NCBI RefSeq assembly: GCF_021129305.1
Contig: NZ_JAJOMB010000014.1
Location: forward strand, 1 to 64,000
Reading direction: 5' to 3'
DNA from: Kineosporia babensis
GTDB taxonomy: Bacteria; Actinomycetota; Actinomycetes; Actinomycetales; Kineosporiaceae
Length of the DNA: 64,000 nucleotides
Below the pieces are notes generated by a model. It ran no database searches and had not been told where the DNA came from. It worked only from the letters and a program-made list of their open reading frames with translations. The first letter of the stretch is position 1. Every line of letters begins with the position of its first letter. Shown here one piece after another: positions 1 through 8,178 of this stretch. The position numbers and the translations under genes were made by a program.

Positions 1-864
1 GACGAGCAGGTCTCGCTGGTGCTGTGCGGGCACCCGCTGGCGGCCGAGGACCGGCGGGTGGTGCAGGCGTTCGCCAACCAGGCGGTGGTGGCGATGCGCC
101 AGCAGCAGCTCAGCGAACAGGCCGCGGCGGCCGGGCCGCTGGCCGAGGTCGACCGGATGCGCACAGCCCTGCTCTCGGCCGTCAGTCACGACCTGCGCAC
201 CCCGCTCGCCTCGGCCAAGGCAGCGATCGGCGGGCTGCGCGCGCCCGGGGTCGAGTTCAGCGCCGACGACCAGGCCGAACTGCTCGCCAGCGTGGAGGAG
301 TCGCTGGACCGGCTGACCCGGCTGGTGGACAACCTGCTGGACATGAGCCGGCTGCAGGCCGGCGCGCTGGCCATGCACCCGCAGCCGACCAGCATCGCCG
401 AGACGGTGGCGATGGCCCTGGACGAGATCGGTCCCCGGAGCAAGGACATCGAGGTGCACCTGCCGGAGGAGTTCCTGGAGGTGACCGGTGACCCGGTGCT
501 GATCGAGCGGGTGCTGGTGAACCTGCTGCGCAACGCCCTGCGCCATTCTCCGGATCACTGCCCGCCGATGGTCGTGGTCAGCGCGCACGCCGGGGAGGTC
601 GAGGCCAAGGTCGTCGATCGGGGCCCGGGGATTCCGGTGGAGAAGTGGGACGACGTCTTCCTGCCCTTCCAGCGTCTGGGCGATCGTGACAACGGCACCG
701 GGGTGGGCCTGGGGTTGGCGCTGTCCCGGGGCCTGGCCGAGGCGATGGGCGGCAGCCTGACCCCGGAGACCACCCCCGGGGGTGGTCTCACGATGAGCCT
801 GAAACTCCAGCAGACCCGGATCGGCCCGCAGACCCAGGAAGAAGCGCAGGCAGAACGACCGTGA
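1..864 (+). CDS. kdpD: Sensor histidine kinase KdpD, C-terminal part (gene starts before the window)
   Basis: The frame is open from base 1, so the gene is cut by the window edge and only about 287 C-terminal residues remain. Visible parts are the end of a GAF-like segment, the dimerisation/phosphoacceptor helix with the H-box 'SAVSHDLRTPLAS', the N-box 'LVNLLRNALRHS', and the ATP-lid glycine motifs 'DRGPGIP' and 'GTGVGLGLALS'. This is the catalytic core of a membrane histidine kinase. It overlaps the following kdpE-type regulator by four bases (GTGA), the usual kdpDE arrangement. In this family the kinase senses potassium limitation or turgor and phosphorylates KdpE. The KdpD assignment rests on the core sequence and on the neighbour, because the Usp-like sensor half is outside the window. 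Confidence 0.9.
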   Translation, partial: DEQVSLVLCGHPLAAEDRRVVQAFANQAVVAMRQQQLSEQAAAAGPLAEVDRMRTALLSAVSHDLRTPLASAKAAIGGLRAPGVEFSADDQAELLASVEESLDRLTRLVDNLLDMSRLQAGALAMHPQPTSIAETVAMALDEIGPRSKDIEVHLPEEFLEVTGDPVLIERVLVNLLRNALRHSPDHCPPMVVVSAHAGEVEAKVVDRGPGIPVEKWDDVFLPFQRLGDRDNGTGVGLGLALSRGLAEAMGGSLTPETTPGGGLTMSLKLQQTRIGPQTQEEAQAERP

Positions 865-1526
865 CCAAGATTCTTCTCGTCGACGACGAACCGCAGATGA
901 TCCGGGTGCTGCGGATCAATCTGCTGGCCCGGCAGTACGACGTCGCTACCGCCACGACCGGGGAAGAAGCGCTGGAACTGGCCCGCGAGGAACATCCGGA
1001 CATCGTCGTTCTGGATCTGGGCCTTCCGGACGTCGACGGTGTGGAGGTCCTGCGCCGGCTGCGCCGGTGGACCAGGTTGCCGGTGATCGTCCTGTCCGGC
1101 CGGGCGGACAGCCGGGACAAGGTCAACGCGCTGGACGCCGGGGCCGACGACTACGTGACCAAGCCGTTCAGCGTGGACGAACTGCTGGCCCGGATCCGGG
1201 TCGTGGCTCGTCGGCAGGAGCCGGCCCGAACGGTGAGGACCGTGAAGATCGGCCGGCATACGATCGACCTGGTCGCTCACACCGTGGACCCGGACGTGCA
1301 CCTGACCCGTACCGAGTGGCAGTTGCTGGAGGTGGTGGTGGCCGAGCCGGGCAAGTTGCTGAGCCAGCGGTACCTTCTGGAGAAGGTGTGGGGCCCGACC
1401 TACCGGGCCGAGACCCAGAACGTGCGCCAGTACATGGCCCAGCTGCGCCGCAAACTGGAGAAGGACCCGACCCGCCCCACCCACCTGCTCACCGAGCCGG
1501 GTATGGGCTACCGCTTCGAGCCCTGA
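861..1526 (+). CDS. kdpE: Response regulator KdpE (OmpR/PhoB type)
   Basis: This 221-residue protein has a receiver domain with the acidic pair 'DDEP' near residue 8, phosphoacceptor Asp in 'VVLDLGLPDVDG' near residue 52, and conserved Lys in 'YVTKPFS' near residue 101. A C-terminal winged-helix trans_reg_C domain follows, with 'LTRTEWQLLEVV' and the end 'GMGYRFEP'. The GTG start overlaps the kdpD stop, so the two are translationally coupled. KdpE-type regulators activate the high-affinity K+ ATPase kdpFABC when phosphorylated. No kdpFABC genes are in the window; they are probably upstream of kdpD. It is convergent with the SmtB-like gene. Confidence 0.92.
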   Translation: MTKILLVDDEPQMIRVLRINLLARQYDVATATTGEEALELAREEHPDIVVLDLGLPDVDGVEVLRRLRRWTRLPVIVLSGRADSRDKVNALDAGADDYVTKPFSVDELLARIRVVARRQEPARTVRTVKIGRHTIDLVAHTVDPDVHLTRTEWQLLEVVVAEPGKLLSQRYLLEKVWGPTYRAETQNVRQYMAQLRRKLEKDPTRPTHLLTEPGMGYRFEP

Positions 1527-1585
1527 GCCGTCAGCCGGTCGCGGGCGCCAGTGCTGACACGGCGCGGCGGGCATGGGTCTTTCGC

Positions 1586-1885
1586 TCAGCTGGTGCCCGG
1601 ATCCTCCAGGACGTGGGACACGGCGTCGGCAACCACATGGGTGACATGGGTGTCGGCGATGTCGTAGAACATCTCCTTGCCGCTGCGCTCGGCGGTCACC
1701 AGCCCGCCCTGCCGTAGGGATCGCAGATGCTGCGAGACCAGGGGCTGGGACAGGCCGGTGAGCTGGGCCAGTTCGCCGACGGTGCGCTGCTGTTCGCCGA
1801 TCAGCCGCAGCAGCCAGAGCCGGGACTCGTTGCCCAGGACCTTGAACAGCTGGGCGGCCTCGGCCAGACCGGGTTCCGGTCGCAC
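1586..1885 (-). CDS. ArsR/SmtB-family zinc-sensing repressor
   Basis: This small winged-helix protein has the recognition helix 'LSQPLVSQHLRSL' and a C-terminal alpha5 helix 'DTHVTHVVADAVSHVLED'. With the start used here (99 residues), the residues D78, H80, H91 and E94 have exactly the spacing (2, 11, 3) of the SmtB alpha5 zinc site D104/H106/H117/E120. This points to Zn(II) sensing rather than arsenic or redox sensing, and no alpha3 CxC motif is present. I chose GTG at 1885 because GAGGTGA lies five bases upstream; a GTG at 1894 would add three residues. It lies 67 bases after the methyltransferase of the Zur-boxed import operon on the same strand and may be its last gene. Proteins of this family release DNA when loaded with zinc. 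No efflux pump gene is adjacent, so its target is unclear. Confidence 0.85.
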   Translation of the reverse strand: MRPEPGLAEAAQLFKVLGNESRLWLLRLIGEQQRTVGELAQLTGLSQPLVSQHLRSLRQGGLVTAERSGKEMFYDIADTHVTHVVADAVSHVLEDPGTS

Positions 1886-1894
1886 AGATCTCAC

Positions 1895-1952
1895 CTCAGT
1901 ACCGGATAAACGGTTTGCAATGTGTTCAAGTGTACTGGGGTGGGCCCGGTGG
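1895..1952 (-). promoter_or_regulatory. Possible own promoter/operator of the SmtB-like gene
   Basis: This short, relatively AT-rich spacer contains widely separated inverted arms CAGTAC (1897-1902) and GTACTG (1932-1937), with TTGCAA between them. It could hold an operator for the adjacent SmtB-type repressor, but it does not clearly match a 12-2-12 SmtB site. The proposal rests on position and local symmetry only. Confidence 0.25.
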
Positions 1953-2720
1953 TCAGTGCAGCCCGTACACCACGTGGTCGTCCAGGTAGCGCCAGACCGT
2001 CCCGGTCTCGGCGAATCCCGCGCTGCGCAGCGTCTCCAGGTGGAATCCGAGGCTGACCTTGGGCGGGGCTACGTGCAGTTCCTCGCCCCAGGTGGCCGCG
2101 CGCAGCCTGACCGCCTCGGCGTAGTGCGGCACGGCCTCGGCGGCCGCCCACCACTGCTCCCAGGTGTCCACGCCGTTCGTGAACGTCTGGGCCTGGAACT
2201 GCTCGTCGTCGGCCTTGGCCAGGGCGTGCAGCGTGGGTTCGGTGCGCTCGTCGTAGTAGAGGTTGTCGCCGTTGAGGAAGATGCCGCCCGGACGAATGAT
2301 CTCGGCGAGCTTCCAGTACACCGCCACCAGCTTGTCCGGCTTCAGCCAGTGCAGGGCGGTGGAACTGACCACCGCGTCGAACGGCGCCTGAGCGATCAGC
2401 GGGTGCTGGGCCCACTCCGGGTCGTCCAGGTCGACGTGGGCGGTCTGCAGTCGGGGATCGGTCTCGGCCAGGTCTGCGGCGATCGCCACCAGGAGAGGGT
2501 CCTTGTCGGCGACCACCGCGGTGGCGCCGGGGATCTCGGCCAGGACGGCCCGGGCCAGCGACCCGGGGCCACCGGCCAGATCCAGGATCCGCGGTGCCGC
2601 AACCCCCTCGTTGATCGAGGAGACAACGCGGGCGATGGTGGCGAACCGCTCGGCCCGGTGCCGGATGTAGCCGGTCTGCTGGGCGTCCCAGCGGGTGATC
2701 AGGTCGAGAGCGATGCTCAT
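1953..2720 (-). CDS. Class I SAM-dependent methyltransferase in the metal-import operon
   Basis: This 255-residue protein has the SAM-binding motif I '[15 protein letters not shown]' near residue 45, an acidic motif II 'AVVADKDP' near 68, and a post-motif region '[10 protein letters not shown]' typical of Methyltransf_11/25 trans-aconitate-like enzymes. It is the last of four overlapping or closely spaced genes (permease, binding protein, ATPase, methyltransferase); its ATG overlaps the ATPase stop by four bases. Placement downstream of a Zur-box candidate suggests it acts on the metallophore or a related zinc ligand, but the substrate cannot be read from the sequence. Confidence 0.8.
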   Translation of the reverse strand: MSIALDLITRWDAQQTGYIRHRAERFATIARVVSSINEGVAAPRILDLAGGPGSLARAVLAEIPGATAVVADKDPLLVAIAADLAETDPRLQTAHVDLDDPEWAQHPLIAQAPFDAVVSSTALHWLKPDKLVAVYWKLAEIIRPGGIFLNGDNLYYDERTEPTLHALAKADDEQFQAQTFTNGVDTWEQWWAAAEAVPHYAEAVRLRAATWGEELHVAPPKVSLGFHLETLRSAGFAETGTVWRYLDDHVVYGLH

Positions 2721-3508
2721 GGAGTGGTCCTTTCCTGGGGGAGGTCGAAGGCGAAGTGCTTGGCCTGGCCGGGCAGGCCGGGTGGGGCCGCTACGACGTG
2801 GCTGCGGACCCCGTACACCGGGTCCAGAACGGCCGGGACCAGAACGTCGTCCGGGGCGCCGGTGGCGACGATCCTTCCCCCGGCGATCACCACGACGCGA
2901 TCAGCGAACCGGGCGGCGAGGTCCAGGTCGTGCAGCACCATCACCACCGTCGGGGCCAGAGTCCTGGCCAGGGTGAGAATTTCGAGGCGGTGACGGGGAT
3001 CGAGGTGGTTGGTCGGCTCGTCCAGCAGGACGTGATCGGCACCCTGCATCATGGCCCGGGCCAGGGCGACACGCTGGCGTTCACCCCCGGAAAGGGTTCC
3101 GAGCAGGGCATTGACCTGTGTGCCCAGCCCGACGGCGGTGAGCGCGGTGGCCACCGAGGTGGTGGTGTCGGCCCGTCCGCCCCAACGGCGACGGGCCAGG
3201 GCACCGAGCGCGACCTCTTCGGCCACGCTCAGGCCTGGGTCGCCGTCGACGTGCTGCCCGACGTACGCCACGTGCTGGGCCAGCCAGCGCCGGGAGCGGC
3301 GGGTGACGTCGTCGCCGTCCACCTCGACCCGGCCACTGTGCAACGGCACGGCACGGATCAGGGCGCGCAGAGCGGTCGACTTGCCGCCGCCGTTGGGCCC
3401 GACGATCGCGGTCACCGTCCCGCTGGGAGCCGAGAAATCAAAATCATGGACGATTTCGCGGCCACCCAGCCGAACCGTCACCTGATGGGCGGCGATCACG
3501 GTTACCAC
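2717..3508 (-). CDS. ABC transporter ATP-binding protein, FecE/metallophore type
   Basis: This is a 263-residue ATPase. The Walker A 'GPNGGGKST' is at residues 37-45, the signature '[14 protein letters not shown]' near 138, Walker B plus D-loop '[13 protein letters not shown]' near 160, and the H-loop 'VVMVLHDL' near 191. The sequence resembles siderophore/B12/heme-type ATPases that pair with FecCD permeases, and such a permease and a binding protein lie directly upstream. The GTG start used here lies inside the end of the binding-protein gene (65-base overlap); a second in-frame GTG at 3499 would shorten the overlap slightly. It is probably translationally coupled and powers import of a metal chelate. 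Confidence 0.88.
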   Translation of the reverse strand: MVTVIAAHQVTVRLGGREIVHDFDFSAPSGTVTAIVGPNGGGKSTALRALIRAVPLHSGRVEVDGDDVTRRSRRWLAQHVAYVGQHVDGDPGLSVAEEVALGALARRRWGGRADTTTSVATALTAVGLGTQVNALLGTLSGGERQRVALARAMMQGADHVLLDEPTNHLDPRHRLEILTLARTLAPTVVMVLHDLDLAARFADRVVVIAGGRIVATGAPDDVLVPAVLDPVYGVRSHVVAAPPGLPGQAKHFAFDLPQERTTP

Positions 3509-4499
3509 AGCCGAGTTCGGCCAGGAGCGAGGACAACTGCTGAGGGCCCTTGGTGCTCAGCATGCTCGGCGGGTCGGTGTAGGGGAACGCCAGCACCACC
3601 ACGCGGTCGTTCTTGACCGCGGAGAGGTCGTCCACCCCGGCCGAGGACAGGAACGCCTCGCGGGTCTCCGCCTCCGACACGGAGGTGAGCAGCACGATCG
3701 TCTGCGGATCCCGGGCCATCAGATCCTCGATGTTCACGTCGAACACCCGCTCATCGGTCTCGGCGTACACGTTGCTCAGACCTGCGGCCTCGAACACAGG
3801 TGTGACCATGCTGGGGGCACCGTAGGGCGAAAGGGTCGCACCGCCGGAGGCAACGTAGAGCGCTGCCGCGCTCCCGGCGTCCTCAGGTGTGCTGGAAAGT
3901 TGGTCCTGCGCCTCGGCGACCAGCTTCTCGGCCTGCTCGTCCAGGCCGAGAATGCCGCCCAGGGTGGTGACTTCGGACCAGACCCGGTCGAAGGTCGCGG
4001 TCTGCGACAGTTCCGGGCCGGGCGTGTTGCAGTAGGCACTGGGGACGTAGACCGGGATGCCGGCTGAGGCCAGGGCGGCCCGGTCCACGGCGTTCTCCGG
4101 GGCGATCACCAGGTCTGGAGTGGCGGCCAGGATGGACTCCTGCGAAACCACCGACCCACCGGTGGAATTGGTCTCGGTGGTGAGCAGATCCAGGTCGCCC
4201 AGCGCCTGGTAAGTGGCGTCCTGGTACAGGCCCTCCTGGAGTTCCGCGGTGACGGCGACGACCCGGTCGATGGCGCCGAGCGCCTCGAGGTTGGCCACCT
4301 CATCGCTGTTGACCAGCAGAATCCGTTCGGGGGCGGCCTCGACGGTGACGTCGGTGCCGCAGTTCTCGATGGTCATCGGGAAGGCCGCGGAACCCGGTGT
4401 GACGGCTGCGGTGTTCTCCTCGGAGCTAGCGCCGCCGCAGGCGGCGAGCGGGATCAGCAGGCTTGCCGCCAGGACGGCACGCCAGGATGTGGTTCTCAT
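3444..4499 (-). CDS. Metal/metallophore-binding lipoprotein, FhuD/BtuF-like
   Basis: This 351-residue protein has a lipoprotein signal peptide; the lipobox 'LAAC' puts the acylated Cys at residue 21. The mature part shows the helical-backbone periplasmic-binding fold: '[20 protein letters not shown]' near residue 57, '[12 protein letters not shown]' near 124, and the C-lobe '[13 protein letters not shown]'. It would sit on the outer face of the membrane and deliver ligand to the FecCD-type permease. About 20 low-complexity C-terminal residues are encoded within the overlap with the ATPase gene and look like an add-on. The family binds iron siderophores, cobalamin, heme or related chelates; the nearby Zur box suggests a zinc-loaded ligand here. 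Confidence 0.85.
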   Translation of the reverse strand: MRTTSWRAVLAASLLIPLAACGGASSEENTAAVTPGSAAFPMTIENCGTDVTVEAAPERILLVNSDEVANLEALGAIDRVVAVTAELQEGLYQDATYQALGDLDLLTTETNSTGGSVVSQESILAATPDLVIAPENAVDRAALASAGIPVYVPSAYCNTPGPELSQTATFDRVWSEVTTLGGILGLDEQAEKLVAEAQDQLSSTPEDAGSAAALYVASGGATLSPYGAPSMVTPVFEAAGLSNVYAETDERVFDVNIEDLMARDPQTIVLLTSVSEAETREAFLSSAGVDDLSAVKNDRVVVLAFPYTDPPSMLSTKGPQQLSSLLAELGCGNRDRRPSGDGSAGWPRNRP

Positions 4500-4514
4500 G
4501 GTTCTTCCTTTTGT

Positions 4515-5606
4515 TCAGTTGCGAAAAGCTTTGCGGCGCAGAAGGAGCAGCAGCAGTGGAGCGCCGACGGCACCGGTCACGACGCCGACCGGCATCTCCT
4601 GGGGAGCGAGCGCGGTGCGGGCCACGGTGTCGGCGGCGATGAGCAGGATGGCCCCGAGCAGGGCGCTGACCGGCAGGACGGCGCGGTGCCGGCCGCCGAC
4701 CAGACGCCGGGCCACGTGCGGGACGACCAGGCCGACGAACCCGACGCCGCCCACGGCTGCGACCACGACACCGACCATGGCCGAGGTGAGAGCCAGCACG
4801 GCGAACCGGGTGCGCTCGGGGTCCAGGCCGGCGGATCGGGCCGAGTCCTCGCCGGAGGCCAGGACGTCCACAGCGGGTGCGAACAGCATCAGCACGGTGA
4901 ACACCACCGCGACGGTGACGGCCGAGGCGATCAGCATCACCGGCTGCACCGTGGCCAGGGAGCCGAGCAGCCAGAACATCACCGAGCGCGCGGCCTCGGG
5001 CGAGTCGGAGGAGAAGACCAGCAGATTGGTCACCGCCGTGAGGGCGTAGCCGACCGCGAGCCCGGCCAGGACCAGCCGGAACGGGCCACGCTGCCCGGCG
5101 GCCCCGCCCAGCATCAGGACCAGGGCGATCGCGCCCATCGCCCCGAGCAGGGCGGAACCGGACATGATCAGCGCGCTGCCGCCGCCCACGACCAGGACGG
5201 CGAATGCGGCCCCGGTGGAGGCACCGGCGTTGAGTCCGAGCACGTACGGGTCGGCCAGGCCGTTGCGCACGACGGCCTGCAGGATCGCCCCGGCGACGGC
5301 GAGCGCTGCCCCGGCGACCGCGGCCATGGCCACCCGGGGTGTGCGAGCTGTCCAGACCACCTGATCCGCGTAGGGAGCCCAGGTCTCGGAGGGCGAGGCG
5401 CCGGCCAGGTGGTGGGCGAGGATCCCCACCACGTCGTCGAGCGGGATTGTGACAGGGCCGATGCCGAGGGCGGCCGCAACCACAGCGATCAGGGCGGCGG
5501 TGAGGAGAAGAACGTGAAAAGTGGCGCGGCGGTGGGCTTGGCGGATCGCGACCTGGGCGGCGTTCACTGCGGTGGTACGGGCCGGGTCGGCCACGGAGGT
5601 TTTCAC
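4515..5606 (-). CDS. FecCD-family ABC transporter permease
   Basis: This is a 363-residue polytopic membrane protein. The frame stays open further upstream, but GTG at 5606 is the best start because AGAAGGAG lies just before it and the encoded protein then has normal FecCD length. The sequence has a hydrophilic N-terminus followed by about ten membrane spans, with family stretches 'WTARTPRVAMAAVAGAALAVAG', 'DPYVLGLNAGASTGA' and, near the C-terminus, 'VGFVGLVVPHVARRLVGG'. It is the first gene of the importer operon and lies 50 bases after a Zur-box candidate. It would form the homodimeric channel for the FhuD-like lipoprotein and the ATPase downstream. Confidence 0.88.
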   Translation of the reverse strand: MKTSVADPARTTAVNAAQVAIRQAHRRATFHVLLLTAALIAVVAAALGIGPVTIPLDDVVGILAHHLAGASPSETWAPYADQVVWTARTPRVAMAAVAGAALAVAGAILQAVVRNGLADPYVLGLNAGASTGAAFAVLVVGGGSALIMSGSALLGAMGAIALVLMLGGAAGQRGPFRLVLAGLAVGYALTAVTNLLVFSSDSPEAARSVMFWLLGSLATVQPVMLIASAVTVAVVFTVLMLFAPAVDVLASGEDSARSAGLDPERTRFAVLALTSAMVGVVVAAVGGVGFVGLVVPHVARRLVGGRHRAVLPVSALLGAILLIAADTVARTALAPQEMPVGVVTGAVGAPLLLLLLRRKAFRN

Positions 5607-5656
5607 ACCCGGCTCCTTCTCGGCTCTGGCTGGTGCGCCCCCATATAACCGCGTAA

Positions 5657-5671
5657 TGAGAATCGTTTGCA
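5657..5671. promoter_or_regulatory. Candidate Zur box upstream of the FecCD importer operon
   Basis: The sequence TGAGAATCGTTTGCA matches 10 of 12 fixed positions of the actinobacterial Zur pattern TGANAATNATTNTCA. Its left half is perfect and its right half degenerate. It lies 50 bases upstream of the permease GTG. It is the weakest of the seven boxes in the window. Confidence 0.5.
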
Positions 5672-5702
5672 AATAGATCGGGAGTGGCGTGCGCCTCCTG
5701 AG

Positions 5703-6130
5703 GCCGGCTACACCAGCTATGACGCCGACAGGGCCGCTCAGTTGCCGGAGGAGGCGGGCTGGGTGGACGACGGCAGCGGCACCCGGGCCAAGGACGGCCA
5801 GAAGCCACCATCCGGCTGCTGACCTTCGGCACCGAGGCCGCCACCGGTGAGGTGCTGCAGGCCCAGTGGGCCCGCAGCAGTCTCGATCTGCAGGTGCGTA
5901 CGCTGCGGACACACTGGTCGCCCAGCCGCTGGAGACCGGCGACGGGGACGCGGTGACGCAGGCCTGTACCAGCCTGGGCAACCAAAGCACGACCTAAGTC
6001 GCGCTGCTGGAGGTGACCGCCCGGGCCGCCGACGAGACCGCCCGCCAAGCGGCCGCTCTGGCCGTCAAAGACGTGATCACCGATGTGGTGCCGCTGATCT
6101 CGGTGCACCCGCGGGTAGCGGCGCTCTCGG
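5703..6130 (+). pseudogene. Decayed fragment of a family 5 (Opp/Nik-type) solute-binding protein
   Basis: Three blocks on the plus strand resemble the C-terminal third of SBP_bac_5 proteins but are broken. The first, 'SYDADRAAQLPEEAGWVD', runs from about 5703 and ends at a stop near 5822. In another frame 'TIRLLTFGTEAATGEVLQ' continues. A later block from about 6010 reads 'DVITDVVPLISVHPRVAAL', as in the end of such proteins. There is no start codon region or N-terminal domain. It is probably a relic of an oligopeptide/nickel/metallophore-binding protein. An intact gene of the same family lies at 16837-18372, so local duplication and decay are possible. Confidence 0.6.
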
Positions 6131-6145
6131 CGGATGCTGCCTGCG

Positions 6146-6391
6146 TTACTTTGCCTGATAGCGCCGCTGGAAGCGGGCGATCCGGCCCTCGGTGTCGTTC
6201 GCGCGGGCCCGGCCCGTCCAGAAGGGGTGGCTGGCGCTGGAGATCTCGACGTCGACGACGGGGTACTCGTTGCCGTCTTCCCACTGGACCGTCTTCTTCG
6301 AGGTCACGGTGGAGCGAGTGAGAAACGCGGTGCCGGCGCTGCGGTCGCGGAAGACGACCGGCCGGTACTCGGGGTGGATGCCAGGCTTCAT
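6146..6391 (-). CDS. rpmE2: 50S ribosomal protein L31 type B, zinc-independent (C-) paralogue
   Basis: This 81-residue protein has the type B L31 layout: '[16 protein letters not shown]' at the start, 'SHPFWTG' in the middle and '[10 protein letters not shown]' at the end. It contains none of the cysteines that bind zinc in the standard L31. Such paralogues replace the zinc form in the large subunit when zinc is short and free a zinc ion per ribosome. It directly follows the L36 gene (one base between) and the CobW-like gene, all on the minus strand, so one Zur box at 7668 probably controls all three. Confidence 0.95.
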   Translation of the reverse strand: MKPGIHPEYRPVVFRDRSAGTAFLTRSTVTSKKTVQWEDGNEYPVVDVEISSASHPFWTGRARANDTEGRIARFQRRYQAK

Positions 6392-6392
6392 C

Positions 6393-6515
6393 TCAGCCCT
6401 GCCGTCCTTTCCATCGGGGGTTCTTCTTGTTGATCACGTAGACCTTTCCGCGCCGGCGCACGACGATCGAGCCCGGCTTCTCCTTCAGTGATTTCAGTGA
6501 CGCTCTGACTTTCAT
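6393..6515 (-). CDS. rpmJ2: 50S ribosomal protein L36, zinc-independent paralogue
   Basis: This 40-residue protein begins '[20 protein letters not shown]' and ends '[13 protein letters not shown]'. The CxxC-x(n)-C-x4-H zinc ribbon of the standard L36 is absent, with no Cys at all. The ATG at 6515 gives exactly the family length; the open frame runs further upstream without coding character. It sits between the CobW-like gene and rpmE2 in a three-gene unit. Confidence 0.93.
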   Translation of the reverse strand: MKVRASLKSLKEKPGSIVVRRRGKVYVINKKNPRWKGRQG

Positions 6516-6543
6516 GGTCCTCTCCGGTGTTTCGCAGTGCCGT

Positions 6544-7647
6544 TCAGGCGCTGAGGTCGTCGATGTCCGCGTCCTGGTCGCCCATCCAGGGGCCGAACCC
6601 GTCGTCGAGTCCGTCCCAGCGGTCAAGCCCCTGTTCCATCTCCTGGTCGGTCATCAGCGCCCGCTGGAAGGCCCGCTGGATCGCCCGGCGTTGTGGGCCG
6701 ATGCCGGTGACCCGCAGCCGGGTGGTACGAACGGCGCCGGGCCAGGTTCCCGCGGCGCCGATGCTCAGCTGGCCGCCGGCCCCGTCCCAGAGACCGATCA
6801 CCTCGGGTCGGCCGGGTAGCCAGAAAGTGCCCCGCGCCCGGATCGGACCGGTGCCCAGCGCCTCGATCTCGGCGTGTAGTCGATCGGGATGGAAAGCCTT
6901 GTGCGAGGCCAGGTCCAGCGACCAGACCGTAGCGGTGTCGGGGGCCTGGGTGTCGCTCAGACGTAGCAGGTCGCCGCGGGGGTCGTCCGGATCTCGGTGG
7001 ACGGCGAAGAGTTCGGCCGCGCCGACCGCGGAGATCGTGGTGCGCGGCACGCCAGGCCCGGCCAGGTGGTCGATCAGGTCGTGCTCGGCCTGCTCAGCCT
7101 GGGCGTCGAGCAGGACGACGTCTGCTGACTCCAACTGGGCGGCCAGGGCCTCGCCCACCGACCGGCGGTCGTCGTCGCGGAACGCCTGCCCCCGCTCGGC
7201 CAGCAGGTCGTCGCCGAACAGGTCTTCGGTCAGGGTCGCCGCCGAGGCGGTGGCCGCGACCGCTGCGACCCGGGCCCCGGGCACCAGGCCGCCGTCCGGG
7301 CCGGGCATCAGGGCGTTGATCAGAGGCGCCGGGTCGCTGCTGACCGGCAGGCCGACGATGATCTGCTGCGGCTTCTCCGACTCGCGGGCCGGTCCGTTGA
7401 CCAGGCCACGCAGGACGGGCAGCAGGTCCTCGCGCAGGGCACAGGACAGGCAGCCGTGCTCCAGCGCCTGAGAATGCCGGTCCCGCACGCCGGACCAGTC
7501 GTGCACGACGCGGCGCAGGACTCCGTCCGGCGTGATGTCGTGCCGGACGGCCACGGCCTGGGGAAGGTCGAGCAGGAGGGCGGAGACTGCGCTGTCGCGC
7601 AGCACCGGATCGATCGAGGTGACAATGGCCACCGGGACATCGGACAT
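6544..7647 (-). CDS. CobW/COG0523-like protein with degenerate P-loop; resembles mycobacterial ribosome-hibernation factor Mrf
   Basis: This 367-residue protein starts '[20 protein letters not shown]', where a COG0523 GTPase would carry a GxxGxGKT Walker A; that motif is missing. The downstream metal motif is retained as '[17 protein letters not shown]' (family GCxCC/GCxxC-x-LRxDL), and the CobW C-terminal domain is present ('[13 protein letters not shown]', '[12 protein letters not shown]'). The P-loop-less architecture beside zinc-free ribosomal protein genes matches, from memory, the Rv0106/MSMEG_6069 family, whose mycobacterial member (Mrf) recruits a hibernation factor to zinc-free ribosomes. 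The Zur box at 7668 lies 20 bases upstream. Function by homology is an inference. The ATG at 7647 was chosen because residues encoded upstream overlap the operator. Confidence 0.75.
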   Translation of the reverse strand: MSDVPVAIVTSIDPVLRDSAVSALLLDLPQAVAVRHDITPDGVLRRVVHDWSGVRDRHSQALEHGCLSCALREDLLPVLRGLVNGPARESEKPQQIIVGLPVSSDPAPLINALMPGPDGGLVPGARVAAVAATASAATLTEDLFGDDLLAERGQAFRDDDRRSVGEALAAQLESADVVLLDAQAEQAEHDLIDHLAGPGVPRTTISAVGAAELFAVHRDPDDPRGDLLRLSDTQAPDTATVWSLDLASHKAFHPDRLHAEIEALGTGPIRARGTFWLPGRPEVIGLWDGAGGQLSIGAAGTWPGAVRTTRLRVTGIGPQRRAIQRAFQRALMTDQEMEQGLDRWDGLDDGFGPWMGDQDADIDDLSA

Positions 7648-7667
7648 GGGACGAACCTTAGTCGGAG

Positions 7668-7682
7668 CGAGAATCATTATCA
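7668..7682. promoter_or_regulatory. Candidate Zur box between the CobW-like/L36/L31 unit and rpmB2
   Basis: CGAGAATCATTATCA matches 11 of 12 fixed positions of TGANAATNATTNTCA. It lies 20 bases from the CobW-like ATG (minus) and 48 bases from the rpmB2 TTG (plus), so it could repress both directions. Confidence 0.8.
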
Positions 7683-7730
7683 ATAAGCTAGCCTGGCGCT
7701 GTTCATTCACCGAGGACATCGGAGGCAGTT

Positions 7731-7967
7731 TTGTCCAGCGTGTGCATGGTGACCGGAGCGGTTCCCGGCTTCGGTCACTCCATCTCGCACTCCCACCGGC
7801 GCACCAAGCGCCGTTGGAACCCGAACATCCAGAAGAAGCGCTACTGGGTGCCCTCGCTGGGGCGTCAGGTGACCCTGACGCTCAGCGTCCGCGGTATCAA
7901 GACCATCGACCGCCGGGGCATCGACGCCGTGGTGCGCGACATCCAGGCGCGGGGGATCAAGCTGTAG
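7731..7967 (+). CDS. rpmB2: 50S ribosomal protein L28, zinc-independent paralogue
   Basis: This 78-residue protein contains the L28 core '[20 protein letters not shown]', '[15 protein letters not shown]' and '[13 protein letters not shown]'. Only one cysteine remains (residue 5), so the two CxxC pairs of the zinc-binding form are lost. The TTG start follows GGAGG at a normal distance and gives the family length and N-terminus. It lies just downstream of a Zur box. Its role is to replace zinc-bound L28 in the large subunit under zinc starvation. Confidence 0.93.
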   Translation: MSSVCMVTGAVPGFGHSISHSHRRTKRRWNPNIQKKRYWVPSLGRQVTLTLSVRGIKTIDRRGIDAVVRDIQARGIKL

Positions 7968-7978
7968 GACGAGGGCGG

Positions 7979-8041
7979 TCCGCACACCGCCGGATCGGCG
8001 GTCGGGTCCGGGCGGTCCCGGCACGGGCGCCGGTGTGCGGT
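7979..8041 (+). terminator. Possible hairpin terminator after rpmB2
   Basis: Arms TCCGCACACCG (7979-7989) and CGGTGTGCGGT (8031-8041) are complementary over about 10 bases, separated by a GC-rich loop that can fold further. The position is right for rpmB2 termination, but the loop is long and there is no T-run. Confidence 0.4.
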
Positions 8042-8097
8042 CTGGTCGATCGGCCGTGGTCGGTGCCCGCGGGGCCGGCCGTGGGGCATCACCAATA

Positions 8098-8112
8098 TGA
8101 TAATCATTCTCA
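8098..8112. promoter_or_regulatory. Candidate Zur box upstream of rpmG2-rpsN2
   Basis: TGATAATCATTCTCA is a perfect match to all 12 fixed positions of TGANAATNATTNTCA. It lies 66 bases upstream of the rpmG2 ATG and is the best operator in the window. Confidence 0.88.
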
Positions 8113-8178
8113 CCTCGCTTGGGTGACCGGATCGACCGGTGCCCGAAGCGGGCTGGGCGACGAAGGAGGACTCCCCGT

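Noticed and set aside
4426-6108. A 560-residue minus-strand frame overlapping the permease
   Set aside because: It is out of frame with the FecCD permease and rich in Arg/Pro/Gly; only its last residues coincide with the signal region of the binding protein in another frame.
5690-6140. A real short gene for 103 residues on the plus strand
   Set aside because: The recognisable solute-binding-protein blocks change frame and contain a stop, so this is a decayed gene.
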